Of a stretch of 64,000 bases of DNA, positions 16,410-25,279 are shown in pieces (the first letter of the stretch is position 1; each line of letters opens with the position of its first letter). The stretch comes from Blastococcus sp. TBT05-19. Its GTDB lineage: Bacteria > Actinomycetota > Actinomycetes > Mycobacteriales > Geodermatophilaceae. The stretch lies in the NCBI RefSeq assembly GCF_003319095.1, contig NZ_QOHI01000002.1, positions 248,001 to 312,000 on the forward strand, written 5' to 3'. The position numbers and the translations under genes are program-made. Below the pieces are notes generated by a model that was not told where the DNA came from, did not search any database, and worked only from the letters and a program-made list of their open reading frames with translations.

Positions 16410-16856
16410 TCACGCGCTGAGGGCCTTCTGCACGTCGAGCGCGAGCAGCAGCCGCCCGTCGAGCTTGTAGGCGCCGCGGATCAGGTCGCGGGCCTGGCCC
16501 TCCAGGGTGTCCGGCGGGGCCGCGAAGTCGCCGGCGTCCACGTCGACGACGTCGGCGATGGAGTCCACCAGCATGCTCACGGCCTCGCCGTGCAGCCGGA
16601 CCACGATCACGACGGGATCGGTGCCCTCGGGCCGCGGGGGCCGGCCGAGCCGCTCGCGCAGCTCGATGGCGGTCACGACCTGGCCACGCAGGTTGATCAG
16701 GCCGGCGACGGCGGCGGGCGCCAGCGGCACGCGGGTGAGCTGCTGGCTGCGCAGCACCTCCTGCACGTGCTCGACCTCGATGCCGTACAGGTCGCCGTCT
16801 AGCCGGAAGGTGGCCAGCTGCCCGCTGGTCGCGGGGGCGGTGGTGGGGGCGGTCAC
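16410..16856 (-). CDS. cheW: CheW coupling protein
   Basis: This 148-residue protein consists of a single CheW domain (about residues 12-145): LATFRLDGDLYGIEVEHVQEVL at the start, PLAPAAVAGLINLRGQVV in the middle, and LLLALDVQKALSA at the end. The NLRG motif is the hallmark of this beta-barrel fold. It bridges CheA to the signalling tips of MCPs at the membrane. GTG at 16856 lies 2 bases past the cheA stop, so cheA and cheW are translationally close and cotranscribed. It is the only free-standing CheW in the window, so all eight MCPs could share one array. Confidence 0.95.
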   Translation of the reverse strand: MTAPTTAPATSGQLATFRLDGDLYGIEVEHVQEVLRSQQLTRVPLAPAAVAGLINLRGQVVTAIELRERLGRPPRPEGTDPVVIVVRLHGEAVSMLVDSIADVVDVDAGDFAAPPDTLEGQARDLIRGAYKLDGRLLLALDVQKALSA

Positions 16857-16858
16857 GG

Positions 16859-19294
16859 TCAGACCTCCAGCAGGGAGTCGGGAACGCCGGCCGGGGCCGA
16901 CGAGACGGGCGAGTAGAAGTGCGGATCGGCGGCGAGGATGGCGGCGCGGACGTCGAGCAGCTCGGTCACCTTGTCGCCGAGGACTGCGGAGCCGAGCAGA
17001 CCCATGTCGTCGATGTCGCTGCGGACGGCGGCCTCGCCGTCGACGATGTCGAGGATCTCCTCGACCACGATGGCGACGCTGCGGCCGTGGTCGGCGTAGA
17101 CGATGACCTCCAGGACCTCGTGGTCCGTCTCGCCGTAGGCACCGAGATGCCGGTCCAGCCGGACCATCGGGAGGATCTGGCCGCGGTACTGCACGACCTC
17201 CCGGTTGCCGACCTTCTCCACCGACTCGGTGCGCACCTGCTCGAGCCGGGTGACCGTGTCCAGCGGGATGGCGACCCGGCGGCCGCCGCCGATGGCGGCG
17301 AGCAGCATCCTCTGCCGGTCGGTGTCGCTGGCGGCAGCGGCGGCCTTGAGGGCGGCCTTCTGCGAGTCCTGGCGCTCCGTGGTCTCGGTGCGCAGGGCCC
17401 GGCGGGCGAGCGCCTGCACGTCGAGGATGAGGGCCACCGTGCCGTCACCGAGGACGGTCGCGCCGGAGTACAGGCCGATGGCCTTCATCTGGCCGCCGAC
17501 CGCCTTGACGACGATCTCCTCGGTGTTGATGACCCGGTCGACGACCAGGCCGAAGCGCCGGCCCTCCGAGCGCAGCACGGCGATGACCACGTGGCCGTCG
17601 TGGCGCTCGGAGGTCAGGCCCAGGACGTCGGTGAGGCGCACGAGGGGCAGCAGCTCCCCGCGGAGGCGGTAGACCTGGGCCCCGCCGACCTCCTCGACGG
17701 CGTTCGCGGCCTTCTCGGCGTCCAGGCTGACCAGCTCCTGCAGGCTGATCTGCGGGATGGCGTACCGGTCTCCGGCGCACTCGACGGTCAGCGCCGGGAC
17801 GATCGCGAGCGTCAGCGGGATCCGCAGCCGGCACACGGTGCCGCGACCGGTCTCGGACTCGACCTCGATGGTGCCGCCGATGGCCTCGATGTTGGTCTTC
17901 ACCACGTCCATGCCCACGCCGCGGCCGGAGACGTTGGTGACCGCCGCCGCCGTGGAGAACCCGGGCAGGAAGATCAGCTGCAGGATGTCCGCCGGGCTCA
18001 TCCGCGCCAGCGCGTCCTGGGTGAGCAGGCCGCGCTGCACGGCCTTGGCGCCGAGCTTGGCCGGGTCGATGCCCGCGCCGTCGTCGGCCACCTCGACCAC
18101 GACCTGGCCGCTCTCGTGACGCGCCCGCAGGGTCAGCACGCCCTCGGCCGGCTTGCCGGCCTTCTTCCGGTCCTCGGGCGCCTCGATGCCGTGGTCCACG
18201 GAGTTGCGCACGAGGTGGGTCAACGGGTCCTTGACCGCCTCCAGCAGGGTCTTGTCGAGCTCGGTCTCCCGGCCCTCCATGTCGAGCCGGATCGTCTTCT
18301 TCAGCTGCAGGCCGAGGTCGCGGACGACGCGCGGCAGCTTCGACCAGATGTGGTCGATGGGCTGCATGCGCGTCTTCATGACGCCCTCCTGCAGCTCGCT
18401 GGCGATGAGGTTCAGCCGCTGGGACGAGCGGATCAGGTCGGTGTCGGTCGACCGGGCGACGTTCTGGACGATCTGGTTGCGGGTGAGCACCAGCTCACCG
18501 ACGAGCAGCATCAGCTGGTCGAGCAGGTCGACGTCCACGCGGATCGTGCTGTCGGCGACGGCGCGGCGGCCCTGGCCACCGGCGGCGTCGGGGGTCGCGA
18601 CCTCCCCTTCGGGGTGGTCGACGGCGACGGACTCGGACACCGGGGGCTCCTCGGCGACGACGGCCGGCACGGCCGGCAGGGCGGGCAGGGCGGGCAGGTC
18701 TGCGGGCAGCTCCGCCACCGGCTCCTCGACGACGGGAGCGGGGGCGGGGGCGGCCTTCGCACGGGTGGCGCGCTTGGCGGGGGCGGCCTTGGCCGGGGCG
18801 GCCTTGGCCGGGGCCTTCTTCGCGGCGGGGGCCTTCGTCGCGGCGGGGGCCGCGGCGGGCACCGCCACCTCGGCGGCGACGGGGGCGGCCTCGGCAGCCG
18901 GGCCGTCGCCGTCCTCCATCGCGGCGCTGATGTCGGCGACGACGGCGGAGACGTCCACGCCGCCCTCGCCACCGCTGGCCTCGATCGTGGTCAGCAGGGA
19001 GCGCACGGCGTCGACCATCTGCAGCAGCACGCTGGTGCGGTGCGGGGTCAGCGCCAGCTCGCCGTCGCGCAGCCGCGAGAGCATGTTCTCGCCGACGTGC
19101 GTGACCTCCTCCAGCCGGTTGAAGGCGAGGAAGCCGCTGGTGCCCTTGATCGTGTGGATCGTCCGGAAGATGCTCGACAGCCGCTCGCGCGAGTTGGGCT
19201 CCTTCTCCAGAGCCACCAGGTCGGCGTCCAGCTGGTCGAGGTTCTCGTGGCTCTCGACGAGGAACTCCTCGACGATGTCGTCCAGACCGTCCAC
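16859..19294 (-). CDS. cheA: CheA histidine kinase with two C-terminal CheW-like domains
   Basis: From a GTG at 19294 (after GAGAGAAGGCAGCA) it encodes 811 residues. An Hpt domain spans about 1-105, with phosphorylatable H47 (FRTIHTIKGTSGF). A low-complexity Ala/Lys/Pro linker of about 130 residues follows, in place of a recognisable P2 domain. Then come the dimerisation helices, the HATPase core (HLVRNSVDHGIE, DDGAGID, GRGVGMDVVKTN) and two successive CheW-like regulatory domains (NAVEEVGGAQVYRLRGELLPLVRL; NREVVQYRGQILPMVRL). The kinase phosphorylates CheY and CheB in response to MCPs. An earlier in-frame start at 19432 would add a 46-residue Ala/Pro-rich leader and is less likely. The sequence GCCGATAA occurs 107 bases upstream. 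Confidence 0.95.
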   Translation of the reverse strand: MDGLDDIVEEFLVESHENLDQLDADLVALEKEPNSRERLSSIFRTIHTIKGTSGFLAFNRLEEVTHVGENMLSRLRDGELALTPHRTSVLLQMVDAVRSLLTTIEASGGEGGVDVSAVVADISAAMEDGDGPAAEAAPVAAEVAVPAAAPAATKAPAAKKAPAKAAPAKAAPAKRATRAKAAPAPAPVVEEPVAELPADLPALPALPAVPAVVAEEPPVSESVAVDHPEGEVATPDAAGGQGRRAVADSTIRVDVDLLDQLMLLVGELVLTRNQIVQNVARSTDTDLIRSSQRLNLIASELQEGVMKTRMQPIDHIWSKLPRVVRDLGLQLKKTIRLDMEGRETELDKTLLEAVKDPLTHLVRNSVDHGIEAPEDRKKAGKPAEGVLTLRARHESGQVVVEVADDGAGIDPAKLGAKAVQRGLLTQDALARMSPADILQLIFLPGFSTAAAVTNVSGRGVGMDVVKTNIEAIGGTIEVESETGRGTVCRLRIPLTLAIVPALTVECAGDRYAIPQISLQELVSLDAEKAANAVEEVGGAQVYRLRGELLPLVRLTDVLGLTSERHDGHVVIAVLRSEGRRFGLVVDRVINTEEIVVKAVGGQMKAIGLYSGATVLGDGTVALILDVQALARRALRTETTERQDSQKAALKAAAAASDTDRQRMLLAAIGGGRRVAIPLDTVTRLEQVRTESVEKVGNREVVQYRGQILPMVRLDRHLGAYGETDHEVLEVIVYADHGRSVAIVVEEILDIVDGEAAVRSDIDDMGLLGSAVLGDKVTELLDVRAAILAADPHFYSPVSSAPAGVPDSLLEV

Positions 19295-19400
19295 TGCTGC
19301 CTTCTCTCTGCTTTGCGGGAGCGCGGTCGGCCCCGGTGTGTCATCGGCGGGCGCTGCGGTGAGGTCAAGGTGAACCCGTCGGCCCGCGCCGTCTGTGCTG

Positions 19401-19408
19401 TTATCGGC
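19401..19408 (-). promoter_or_regulatory. GCCGATAA, possible sigma-28 type -10 element upstream of cheA
   Basis: The octamer equals the textbook -10 box of FliA/WhiG-type sigma factors. No convincing -35 (TAAA-like) box was found 14-17 bases upstream, so chance occurrence is not excluded. Confidence 0.3.
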
Positions 19409-19449
19409 AGTCCCGAGCCCGCAACCGACCATCGGCGCGGGGCCCTGTC

Positions 19450-19472
19450 GCGAGGCTCGCCCCGAGCCTGCG
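19450..19472 (-). terminator. Candidate terminator after MCP gene 1
   Basis: CGCGAGGCTCG and CGAGCCTGCG surround CCC, a stem of about 10 bp with one bulge, some 25 bases past the stop at 19497. Confidence 0.5.
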
Positions 19473-19496
19473 AGGGGTGAGGAGGACGGGGTCCTG

Positions 19497-21179
19497 TCAG
19501 TACGTGAAGCGGCCGACCTCGGTGCGGAGGTCCGCGGCCATGCGGGACAGCTCGTCCACGGCGGTGCGGGTCTGCGTCAGCGCCTGGGTGGTGGACTCGG
19601 CCGCCGTCGAGACGCTGCCGATGTTGTCGGCGATCTGGCCGGCACCGCCGGCGGCCTCCTGGACCGAGCGCGACATCTCGCTGGTGGTGGCGGTCTGCTC
19701 CTCCACCGCGGAGGCGATGGTGGTCTGCCGGTCGGAGATCTGACCGACGATCTGCGAGATCTCCTCGATCGCGCCGACGGCGGCACCGGTGTCCTTCTGG
19801 ATCGCCTCGACCCGGCGGACGATGTCCTCGGTCGCCTTCGCCGTCTCCTGCGCCAGCTCCTTGACCTCGTTGGCGACCACCGCGAAGCCCTTGCCCGCCT
19901 CGCCCGCCCGAGCCGCCTCGATCGTGGCGTTCAGGGCGAGCAGGTTGGTCTGCTCCGCGATGCTCGTGATCACCTTCACGACGTTGCCGATCTCGGCCGA
20001 GGACTCCCCCAGCTTCGCCACCGTCGCGGTGGTCGTCTCCGCAGCGGTCACCGCGCGCGCCGCCACCTGGCTGGCCTCGGCGGCGTTCTGCGAGATCTCC
20101 CGGATGCTGGCGCCCATCTGCTCGGCGCCGGCGGCCACGGTCTGCACGCTGCGGCTGACCTCCTCCGCGGCCCCGGCGACCACGCCGGACTGCGCCGAGG
20201 TCTCCTCCGCCGACACCGAGATCTGCGCCGAGGACGCCGACAGCTCCTCCGAGCTCGCGGCGACGGCGTCCGCGGAGGCCACGACCGAGCTCACCAGCCG
20301 GCGCAGGTTCTCCTGGGCCGTGGTCAGCGACGCCGCCATCTGGCCCACCTCGTCGCGGGTGTGCACGTCGGCCGGACGGGTCAGGTCGCCCTGGGCGACG
20401 GCCTCCAGCGAGGCCTGGACGCGGCGCAGCGGGCGCACGACCGAGCGGGCCGCGGCGACGGCGGCGATCGCGGCCAGCAGGACGGCGAGCCCACCGACGA
20501 CCGAGAGGATCAGCGTCGCGCGGGTCTGGGCGTCGCGCTGCTCCTCGACGAGGGCGTCCAGCCGCTCACCGGCCGAGGCCTGCATCCGGTCGGCGATGTC
20601 GAGGATCAGGCCGTAGCCCTCCCCCGCCTCGCCACCGTTGATGCTCTCCACCGCCGTCCGGTAGCCCGCGGGCGAACCGTCGGAGACCCACGCGACGACC
20701 TGGTCGTCCATCGCGAAGTAGTTGTCCCAGGCGGGCTCGAGCTCTGCCCAGGTGGCCCGCTCGTCGGCGTCCATCGCCGAGGTGTCCACGGCGGCCAGCC
20801 ACTCGTAGACGCCGTCCTTGCTCTCCAGCAGGCCGCTGCGGTTGTAGGCGTCGGGAGCGAGGGCGGCCTGCGGGCCGTACGCGGCGACGTCGGCCATGAC
20901 CAGGCCCTGCCAGCCGCTGACGTCGGCGATCTGGAAGCGCGCGGTCTCCGCCTGCTGCTGAACGCCGGCGACCCCGCTGAGCTCGTCGGCGATGTCGCGC
21001 TGCTCGGCCACGGCCGCGAGGCCGGCACCGGCGCTCACGAGGACGAGTGCGCCGACGGCGCCGAAGGCCAGCCCCAGCCGACGGCCGATGCGGATGTCGC
21101 CCAACCGGAAGGGCCTCGCCGAGCTGCCACGCGATCCGCTCGGGGTCGTCGTGGGGCGGGCGGCGCGGGTGTGCGTCAA
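19497..21179 (-). CDS. Methyl-accepting chemotaxis protein 1 (of 8)
   Basis: The layout is: N-terminal tail, TM1 (about 35-57), a periplasmic helical sensor of about 165 residues, TM2 (222-245), HAMP (to about 300) and the MCP signalling domain. The signalling tip is [20 protein letters not shown] and the end is [11 protein letters not shown]. The sensor contains ADVSGWQ and is related to that of MCP 5 (27180-28811), differing from the other six. The start is uncertain: a TTG at 21179, preceded by CGGAGTCCCGCC, is best placed for TM1, giving 560 residues. No ATG or GTG is suitably placed. It is the MCP gene nearest cheA and is followed by its own hairpin. A two-box promoter-like motif lies at 21286-21317. 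The ligand cannot be predicted. Confidence 0.9.
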   Translation of the reverse strand: MTHTRAARPTTTPSGSRGSSARPFRLGDIRIGRRLGLAFGAVGALVLVSAGAGLAAVAEQRDIADELSGVAGVQQQAETARFQIADVSGWQGLVMADVAAYGPQAALAPDAYNRSGLLESKDGVYEWLAAVDTSAMDADERATWAELEPAWDNYFAMDDQVVAWVSDGSPAGYRTAVESINGGEAGEGYGLILDIADRMQASAGERLDALVEEQRDAQTRATLILSVVGGLAVLLAAIAAVAAARSVVRPLRRVQASLEAVAQGDLTRPADVHTRDEVGQMAASLTTAQENLRRLVSSVVASADAVAASSEELSASSAQISVSAEETSAQSGVVAGAAEEVSRSVQTVAAGAEQMGASIREISQNAAEASQVAARAVTAAETTTATVAKLGESSAEIGNVVKVITSIAEQTNLLALNATIEAARAGEAGKGFAVVANEVKELAQETAKATEDIVRRVEAIQKDTGAAVGAIEEISQIVGQISDRQTTIASAVEEQTATTSEMSRSVQEAAGGAGQIADNIGSVSTAAESTTQALTQTRTAVDELSRMAADLRTEVGRFTY

Positions 21180-21285
21180 GGCGGGACTCCGTAGCTGGGA
21201 AGCGAATGGCGGTGCAGGGGAGAAGGTACGACCGGAAATGGCCGCGGATACCCCTGATTCGTGCGTGTCGCACGTGGCTGGCGAG

Positions 21286-21317
21286 ATTGGTCGGCGAGCG
21301 CATTTCCCGTGTCGACA
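21286..21317 (-). promoter_or_regulatory. Shared MCP promoter-like motif (copy 1)
   Basis: Read on the minus strand: TTGTCGACA, then CGGGAAATGCGCTC (14 bases), then GCCGACCAAT. The same two boxes at the same spacing precede MCP genes 3, 6 and 7, and MCP 4 with one extra base. It lies 107-138 bases upstream of the chosen TTG start. Confidence 0.6.
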
Positions 21318-21354
21318 AGACCGCATTCCGCAATGGCCGGCGCCTACATGACGA

Positions 21355-21390
21355 ACGCCGGTGGCGACCTGGTTCGGTCGCCACCGGCGT
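21355..21390 (-). terminator. Terminator of MCP gene 2, 15-bp perfect stem
   Basis: ACGCCGGTGGCGACC, loop TGGTTC, then its exact complement; about 27 bases past the stop at 21417. Nearly the same hairpin serves MCP gene 7 at 30921-30960. Confidence 0.85.
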
Positions 21391-21416
21391 CTCGTGGTGA
21401 GGGGTCGTGCGGCCTG

Positions 21417-23069
21417 TCAGTAGGTGAAGCGACCCACCGTGGTGCGCAGGTCGGCGGCCATGCGCGAGAGCTCGTCCACCGCCGTGCGGGTCTGGGTCAG
21501 CGCCTGGGTGGTCGAGTCCGCCGCGGTCGAGACCCCGGTGATGTTCTCCGCGATCTGCGTCGTGCCACCGGAGGCCTCCTGCACCGAACGGGCCATCTCG
21601 TTCGTCGTCGCCGTCTGCTCCTCCACCGCGCTGGCGATGGTGGTCTGCCGGTCGGAGATCTGCGCGACGATCGAGCTGATCTCCTCGATCGCGCCGACGG
21701 CGGCGCCGGTGTCCTTCTGGATCGCCTCGACCCGGCGGGCGATGTCCTCGGTGGCCTTCGCCGTCTCCTGCGCCAGCTCCTTGACCTCGTTGGCGACCAC
21801 CGCGAAGCCCTTGCCCGCCTCGCCCGCCCGCGCCGCCTCGATGGTGGCGTTCAGGGCGAGCAGGTTGGTCTGCTCGGCGATGCTCGTGATCACCTTCACG
21901 ACGTTGCCGATCTCGGCCGAGGACTCCCCCAGCTTCGCCACCGTGGCGGTGGTCGTCGCCGCGGCCTGGACGGCGCGGTGCGCGACCTGGCTCGCCTCGG
22001 CGGCGTTGGTGGCGATCTCCCGGATGCTCGCGCCCATCTCCTCGGCGCCGGCGGCGACGGTCTGCACGCTGCGCGAGACCTCCTCAGCGGCACCCGACAC
22101 GACGCCGGACTGGGCGGAGGTCTCCTCGGCCGAGGCCGAGATCTGCGCCGACGACGCCGACAGCTCCTCCGACGACGCGGCGACCGCGTCCGCCGACGAG
22201 CCGACGGTGGTGAGGACGTCGCGCAGGTTCTGGACAGCCGTGTCGAGGGCCTGCCCCATCTGGCCCAGCTCGTCGCGGGTGGTCAGGCCACTGGTGGCGG
22301 TCAGGTCGCCGTCGGCGAGGCGGACGGCCACCTTCTTGACACGGTCGGTCGCGCGGGCGATGCCGCGGGCCACGACGAAGCCCAGGGCCAGCGCGAGCGC
22401 GGCACCGACGACCAGGACGGCGATCGAGATCGAGCGCTGGCTCTCGTACTGCTCCTGCGCCGCTGCAGCGGCCTGCTGAGCCTCCTCGTGCTCGATCTCG
22501 CCGACCTCGGCCAGCAGCTGCTGCACCTCGTCCGCGAGCGGCTTGCCCTCCGACTCGTTGACCGCGTACCAGCCGGCCACGTCGTTCGCGAGGGCGAAAG
22601 GCGCCAGCTTCTGCTCAGCGACGGTCAGGTAGGCGTCGAAGGCGGCACCAGCATCCTCCACCAGCGCGATCTTCTCCGGTGTCGGGTCGGAGTCCATGTA
22701 GTCCGCCTGAGCTGCCGCGAACTCGTCCCGGTAGGTCCCCAGGGCGGCGATCGTCTCCTGGGTCAGCGCCGGCGTGGGCACGACCAAGGACTGCCGGGTG
22801 ACGACGCGCACGTTCGCCACGATTGCTTCCATCTCGCTGCTGGCCTCGAGGCCGGCGATGTTGCTCTCGAAGAGCATCTCCGAGGTGGTCGCCGAGTCGC
22901 CCAGGGCTGTGAGGCCCATGATGCCGACCCCGGCGGCGACGGCGGTCGCCGATGCCACCGCCGTGAGGATCTTGACGCTCACGCCGCGATCGCCCCACCA
23001 GGACGCCGACCGGCCGGTCGACTCGGTGGAACTTCCGTCGGCGTCCGGGGTGTGCGTGGTTCCGGTCAT
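21417..23069 (-). CDS. Methyl-accepting chemotaxis protein 2
   Basis: The 550 residues run from ATG 23069, with GGAG nine bases upstream. TM1 is at about 34-56, the sensor at 57-212, and TM2 at 213-236, followed by HAMP (GDLTATSGLTTRDELGQM) and the signalling domain ending VGRFTY. The sensor begins [14 protein letters not shown] and closely resembles that of MCP 3 ([12 protein letters not shown]). Both look like four-helix-bundle (4HB_MCP-type) domains, and the two genes are adjacent, suggesting local duplication. The WWGDRGVSVK segment before TM1 is also shared with MCP 3 ([10 protein letters not shown]). It is monocistronic by position and terminator. Confidence 0.93.
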   Translation of the reverse strand: MTGTTHTPDADGSSTESTGRSASWWGDRGVSVKILTAVASATAVAAGVGIMGLTALGDSATTSEMLFESNIAGLEASSEMEAIVANVRVVTRQSLVVPTPALTQETIAALGTYRDEFAAAQADYMDSDPTPEKIALVEDAGAAFDAYLTVAEQKLAPFALANDVAGWYAVNESEGKPLADEVQQLLAEVGEIEHEEAQQAAAAAQEQYESQRSISIAVLVVGAALALALGFVVARGIARATDRVKKVAVRLADGDLTATSGLTTRDELGQMGQALDTAVQNLRDVLTTVGSSADAVAASSEELSASSAQISASAEETSAQSGVVSGAAEEVSRSVQTVAAGAEEMGASIREIATNAAEASQVAHRAVQAAATTTATVAKLGESSAEIGNVVKVITSIAEQTNLLALNATIEAARAGEAGKGFAVVANEVKELAQETAKATEDIARRVEAIQKDTGAAVGAIEEISSIVAQISDRQTTIASAVEEQTATTNEMARSVQEASGGTTQIAENITGVSTAADSTTQALTQTRTAVDELSRMAADLRTTVGRFTY

Positions 23070-23207
23070 GGCGCGTGCTCCAGAGCTGGGGAAGGGGGAG
23101 AGGGAGCACGGACCGGTCGCTCGGACTCGGCGGTGCTGACAGCTCGAAGGTAAAGAAGGGAGAACGCGGAATGGCGCGATCGACGCGCGTGTCGCGCTGG
23201 CGACGAA

Positions 23208-23240
23208 CATTCCGTCACAGCCGTCCCGCGAATGTCGACA
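23208..23240 (-). promoter_or_regulatory. MCP motif, divergent copy (upstream of MCP 2)
   Basis: ATGTCGACAT is present 165 bases upstream of the start, followed on the minus strand by a CGGGA and, 17 bases after GTCGACA, ACGGAATG. Spacing and second box deviate from the five strong copies. Confidence 0.3.
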
Positions 23241-23293
23241 TTGTTCGAAAAATGGTTGGGGAATGCACTCTTCGGGCCGACGGCACGGACGCG

Positions 23294-23327
23294 CCGAGGG
23301 CGCACGGCTGATGCCGTGCGCCCTCGG
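23294..23327 (-). terminator. Terminator of MCP gene 3, 15-bp perfect stem
   Basis: CCGAGGGCGCACGGC, loop TGAT, exact complement; about 34 bases past the stop at 23361. Confidence 0.85.
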
Positions 23328-23360
23328 TACCGGGTCCTGCCGCTCCCGGGCGGCGAGCGG

Positions 23361-24989
23361 TCAGTAGGTGAACCGGCCCACCGTGGTGCGCAGGTCGGCG
23401 GCCATGCGGGACAGCTCGTCCACCGCGGTGCGGGTCTGGGTGAGCGCCTGCGTGGTCGAGTCGGCCGCGCTGGAGACCCCGGTGATGTTCTCCGCGATCT
23501 GGGTGGTGCCGCCGGCGGCCTCCTGCACCGACCGCGACATCTCGCTGGTCGTGGCCTCCTGCTCCTCCACCGCGCTGGCGATGGTGGTCTGGCGGTCGGA
23601 GATCTGCGCGACGATCTGCGAGATCTCCTCGATCGCGGTCACCGCGGCGGTCGTGTCGCCCTGGATGGCCAGCACCCGCTTGGCGATGTCCTCGGTGGCC
23701 TTCGCCGTCTCCTGGGCCAGCTCCTTGACCTCGTTCGCGACGACCGCGAAGCCCTTGCCGGCCTCACCCGCGCGGGCGGCCTCGATCGTGGCGTTGAGCG
23801 CGAGCAGGTTGGTCTGCTCGGCGATGCTCGTGATCACCTTGACGACGTTGCCGATCTCGGCCGAGGACTCCCCCAGCTTCGCCACGGTGGCCGTCGTGGT
23901 GGCCGCGGCCTCCACCGCACGGTGCGCCACCTCGCTGGCCTCCGCCGCGTTCGTGGCGATCTCGCGGATCGAGGCGCCCATCTGCTCCGCGCCCGCGGCC
24001 ACGGTCTGCACGCTGCGCGACACCTCCTCAGCGGCACCCGACACCACACCCGACTGCGCCGAGGTCTCCTCGGCCGAGGCCGAGATCTGCGCCGACGACG
24101 CCGACAGCTCCTCCGACGAGGCCGCCACCGCGTCCGCCGACGCGGCGACCGAGCCCAGCACCGTGCGCATGTTCTCGACGGCGGTGTCGAGCGCCTGCCC
24201 CATGCGCCCGAGCTCGTCACGCGTGCTCAGGCCGGCGGTCTTCGTCAGGTCGCCGGTGGCCAGGGCCTCCGCCACGTCCTGCACCTTGCCGACCCCGCGG
24301 GCCATGCTGCGGGCGACGACCCAGCCGAGCGCCACGGCGATCGCGATCCCGATGACCAGCACGACGACGGCTTGGGTGCGCTGCGACTCGAACTGCGCGC
24401 GCGCGGCCTCTGCGGCCCCCGCGGCCTCGGCCACCTCCAGGTCGTGCACCTCGTCGAGCATCTCCTGCGCCGCCGCGGCCAGCGGAGCGGCCTGCGACTG
24501 GTTCGTGAGGTACCAGCCGGAGTAGTCGTTGACGAGGGCGAGCGGGGTGAGGACGGTCTCGACGATGCCCTCGTACTCCTCGAAGGTGACGAACGCCTTC
24601 TCGACCAGCTCCGCCTTCTCCGGACTGGGCCCTGAGGTCGCGTAGGCCTCGACCGCCTCCTGGTAGTGGGCGAGCTCGACCTCGAGCTTCTCGAGCGCCT
24701 CGGTCGTCAGGTCCGGCGTGGGCGCGAGGATGGCGTCACGCGAGGACTGCCGCACGCCGCCGATGGCGGTCCGCATCTCGGCGACCGCCTCGAGGCCGGC
24801 GATGTTGCTGTCGTGCATCTTCTGCGTCGCGTCCGCCGAGGTGCTCAGCGCCGACAGGCCCATGACGCCGACGCCGACCGCCACGGCGGCCGTGACGCCC
24901 ACGGCGGCGAGGGTCTTGGTGCGGACACCGCGGTCGCCCCACAGGGCGCGTGCGGGCGGGTCGGCCGAGGGGGCGGGCGGAACGGGCAT
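23361..24989 (-). CDS. Methyl-accepting chemotaxis protein 3
   Basis: The 542 residues run from ATG 24989, with AGGAG six bases before it (AGGAGTTCGTC). TM1 is at about 26-48, the helical sensor at 49-205 (sister of the MCP 2 sensor), and TM2 at 206-227, followed by HAMP ([18 protein letters not shown]) and the signalling domain. The signalling region has [16 protein letters not shown], where MCPs 1, 2 and 5 have [16 protein letters not shown]. The C-terminal half is nearly the same as in its neighbours. A Pro-rich leader ([13 protein letters not shown]) precedes TM1. It has its own strong promoter-like motif at 25136-25167 and its own terminator. Confidence 0.93.
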   Translation of the reverse strand: MPVPPAPSADPPARALWGDRGVRTKTLAAVGVTAAVAVGVGVMGLSALSTSADATQKMHDSNIAGLEAVAEMRTAIGGVRQSSRDAILAPTPDLTTEALEKLEVELAHYQEAVEAYATSGPSPEKAELVEKAFVTFEEYEGIVETVLTPLALVNDYSGWYLTNQSQAAPLAAAAQEMLDEVHDLEVAEAAGAAEAARAQFESQRTQAVVVLVIGIAIAVALGWVVARSMARGVGKVQDVAEALATGDLTKTAGLSTRDELGRMGQALDTAVENMRTVLGSVAASADAVAASSEELSASSAQISASAEETSAQSGVVSGAAEEVSRSVQTVAAGAEQMGASIREIATNAAEASEVAHRAVEAAATTTATVAKLGESSAEIGNVVKVITSIAEQTNLLALNATIEAARAGEAGKGFAVVANEVKELAQETAKATEDIAKRVLAIQGDTTAAVTAIEEISQIVAQISDRQTTIASAVEEQEATTSEMSRSVQEAAGGTTQIAENITGVSSAADSTTQALTQTRTAVDELSRMAADLRTTVGRFTY

Positions 24990-25135
24990 GACGAACTCCT
25001 GGCTGCGTGGGCGTGGACGGCACGGGTGTTGGTCGCCAGCCGGTGCCCCGCCTGACGTGTGGTGCGCAATGGAATGGTGGGGGACCGGAGCGCTCCGGAA
25101 TGGCATTTCCCGGCGCGTCTCGGCCGCAGATGAAG

Positions 25136-25167
25136 AATGGTCGGCGACAGCATTTCCCGTGTCGACA
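25136..25167 (-). promoter_or_regulatory. Shared MCP promoter-like motif (copy 3)
   Basis: On the minus strand: ATGTCGACA, CGGGAAATGCTGTC, GCCGACCATT. Box spacing is identical to copies 1, 6 and 7. It lies about 150-180 bases upstream of the ATG at 24989. Confidence 0.6.
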
Positions 25168-25216
25168 TGACGGCCGCGGGATCGACTACCCAGGAGGCGG
25201 CGGATGTCGGAATGCG

Positions 25217-25263
25217 GCGACCCCGGTCGCGCGGCCGGGAAAGGGCCGCACGACCGGGGTCGC
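25217..25263 (-). terminator. Terminator of MCP gene 4, 20-bp stem
   Basis: GCGACCCCGGTCGCGCGGCC pairs with the sequence ending at 25263 with one wobble; loop GGGAAA plus A/G. The stem ends 17 bases before the stop at 25280. Confidence 0.85.
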
Positions 25264-25279
25264 ACGTGGAGCGGACGGG

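Noticed and set aside
19401-19408. GCCGATAA as a full sigma-28 promoter for cheA
   Set aside because: The -10 octamer is perfect, but no matching -35 box was found, so it is listed only as a weak element and not used as evidence for the sigma factor.
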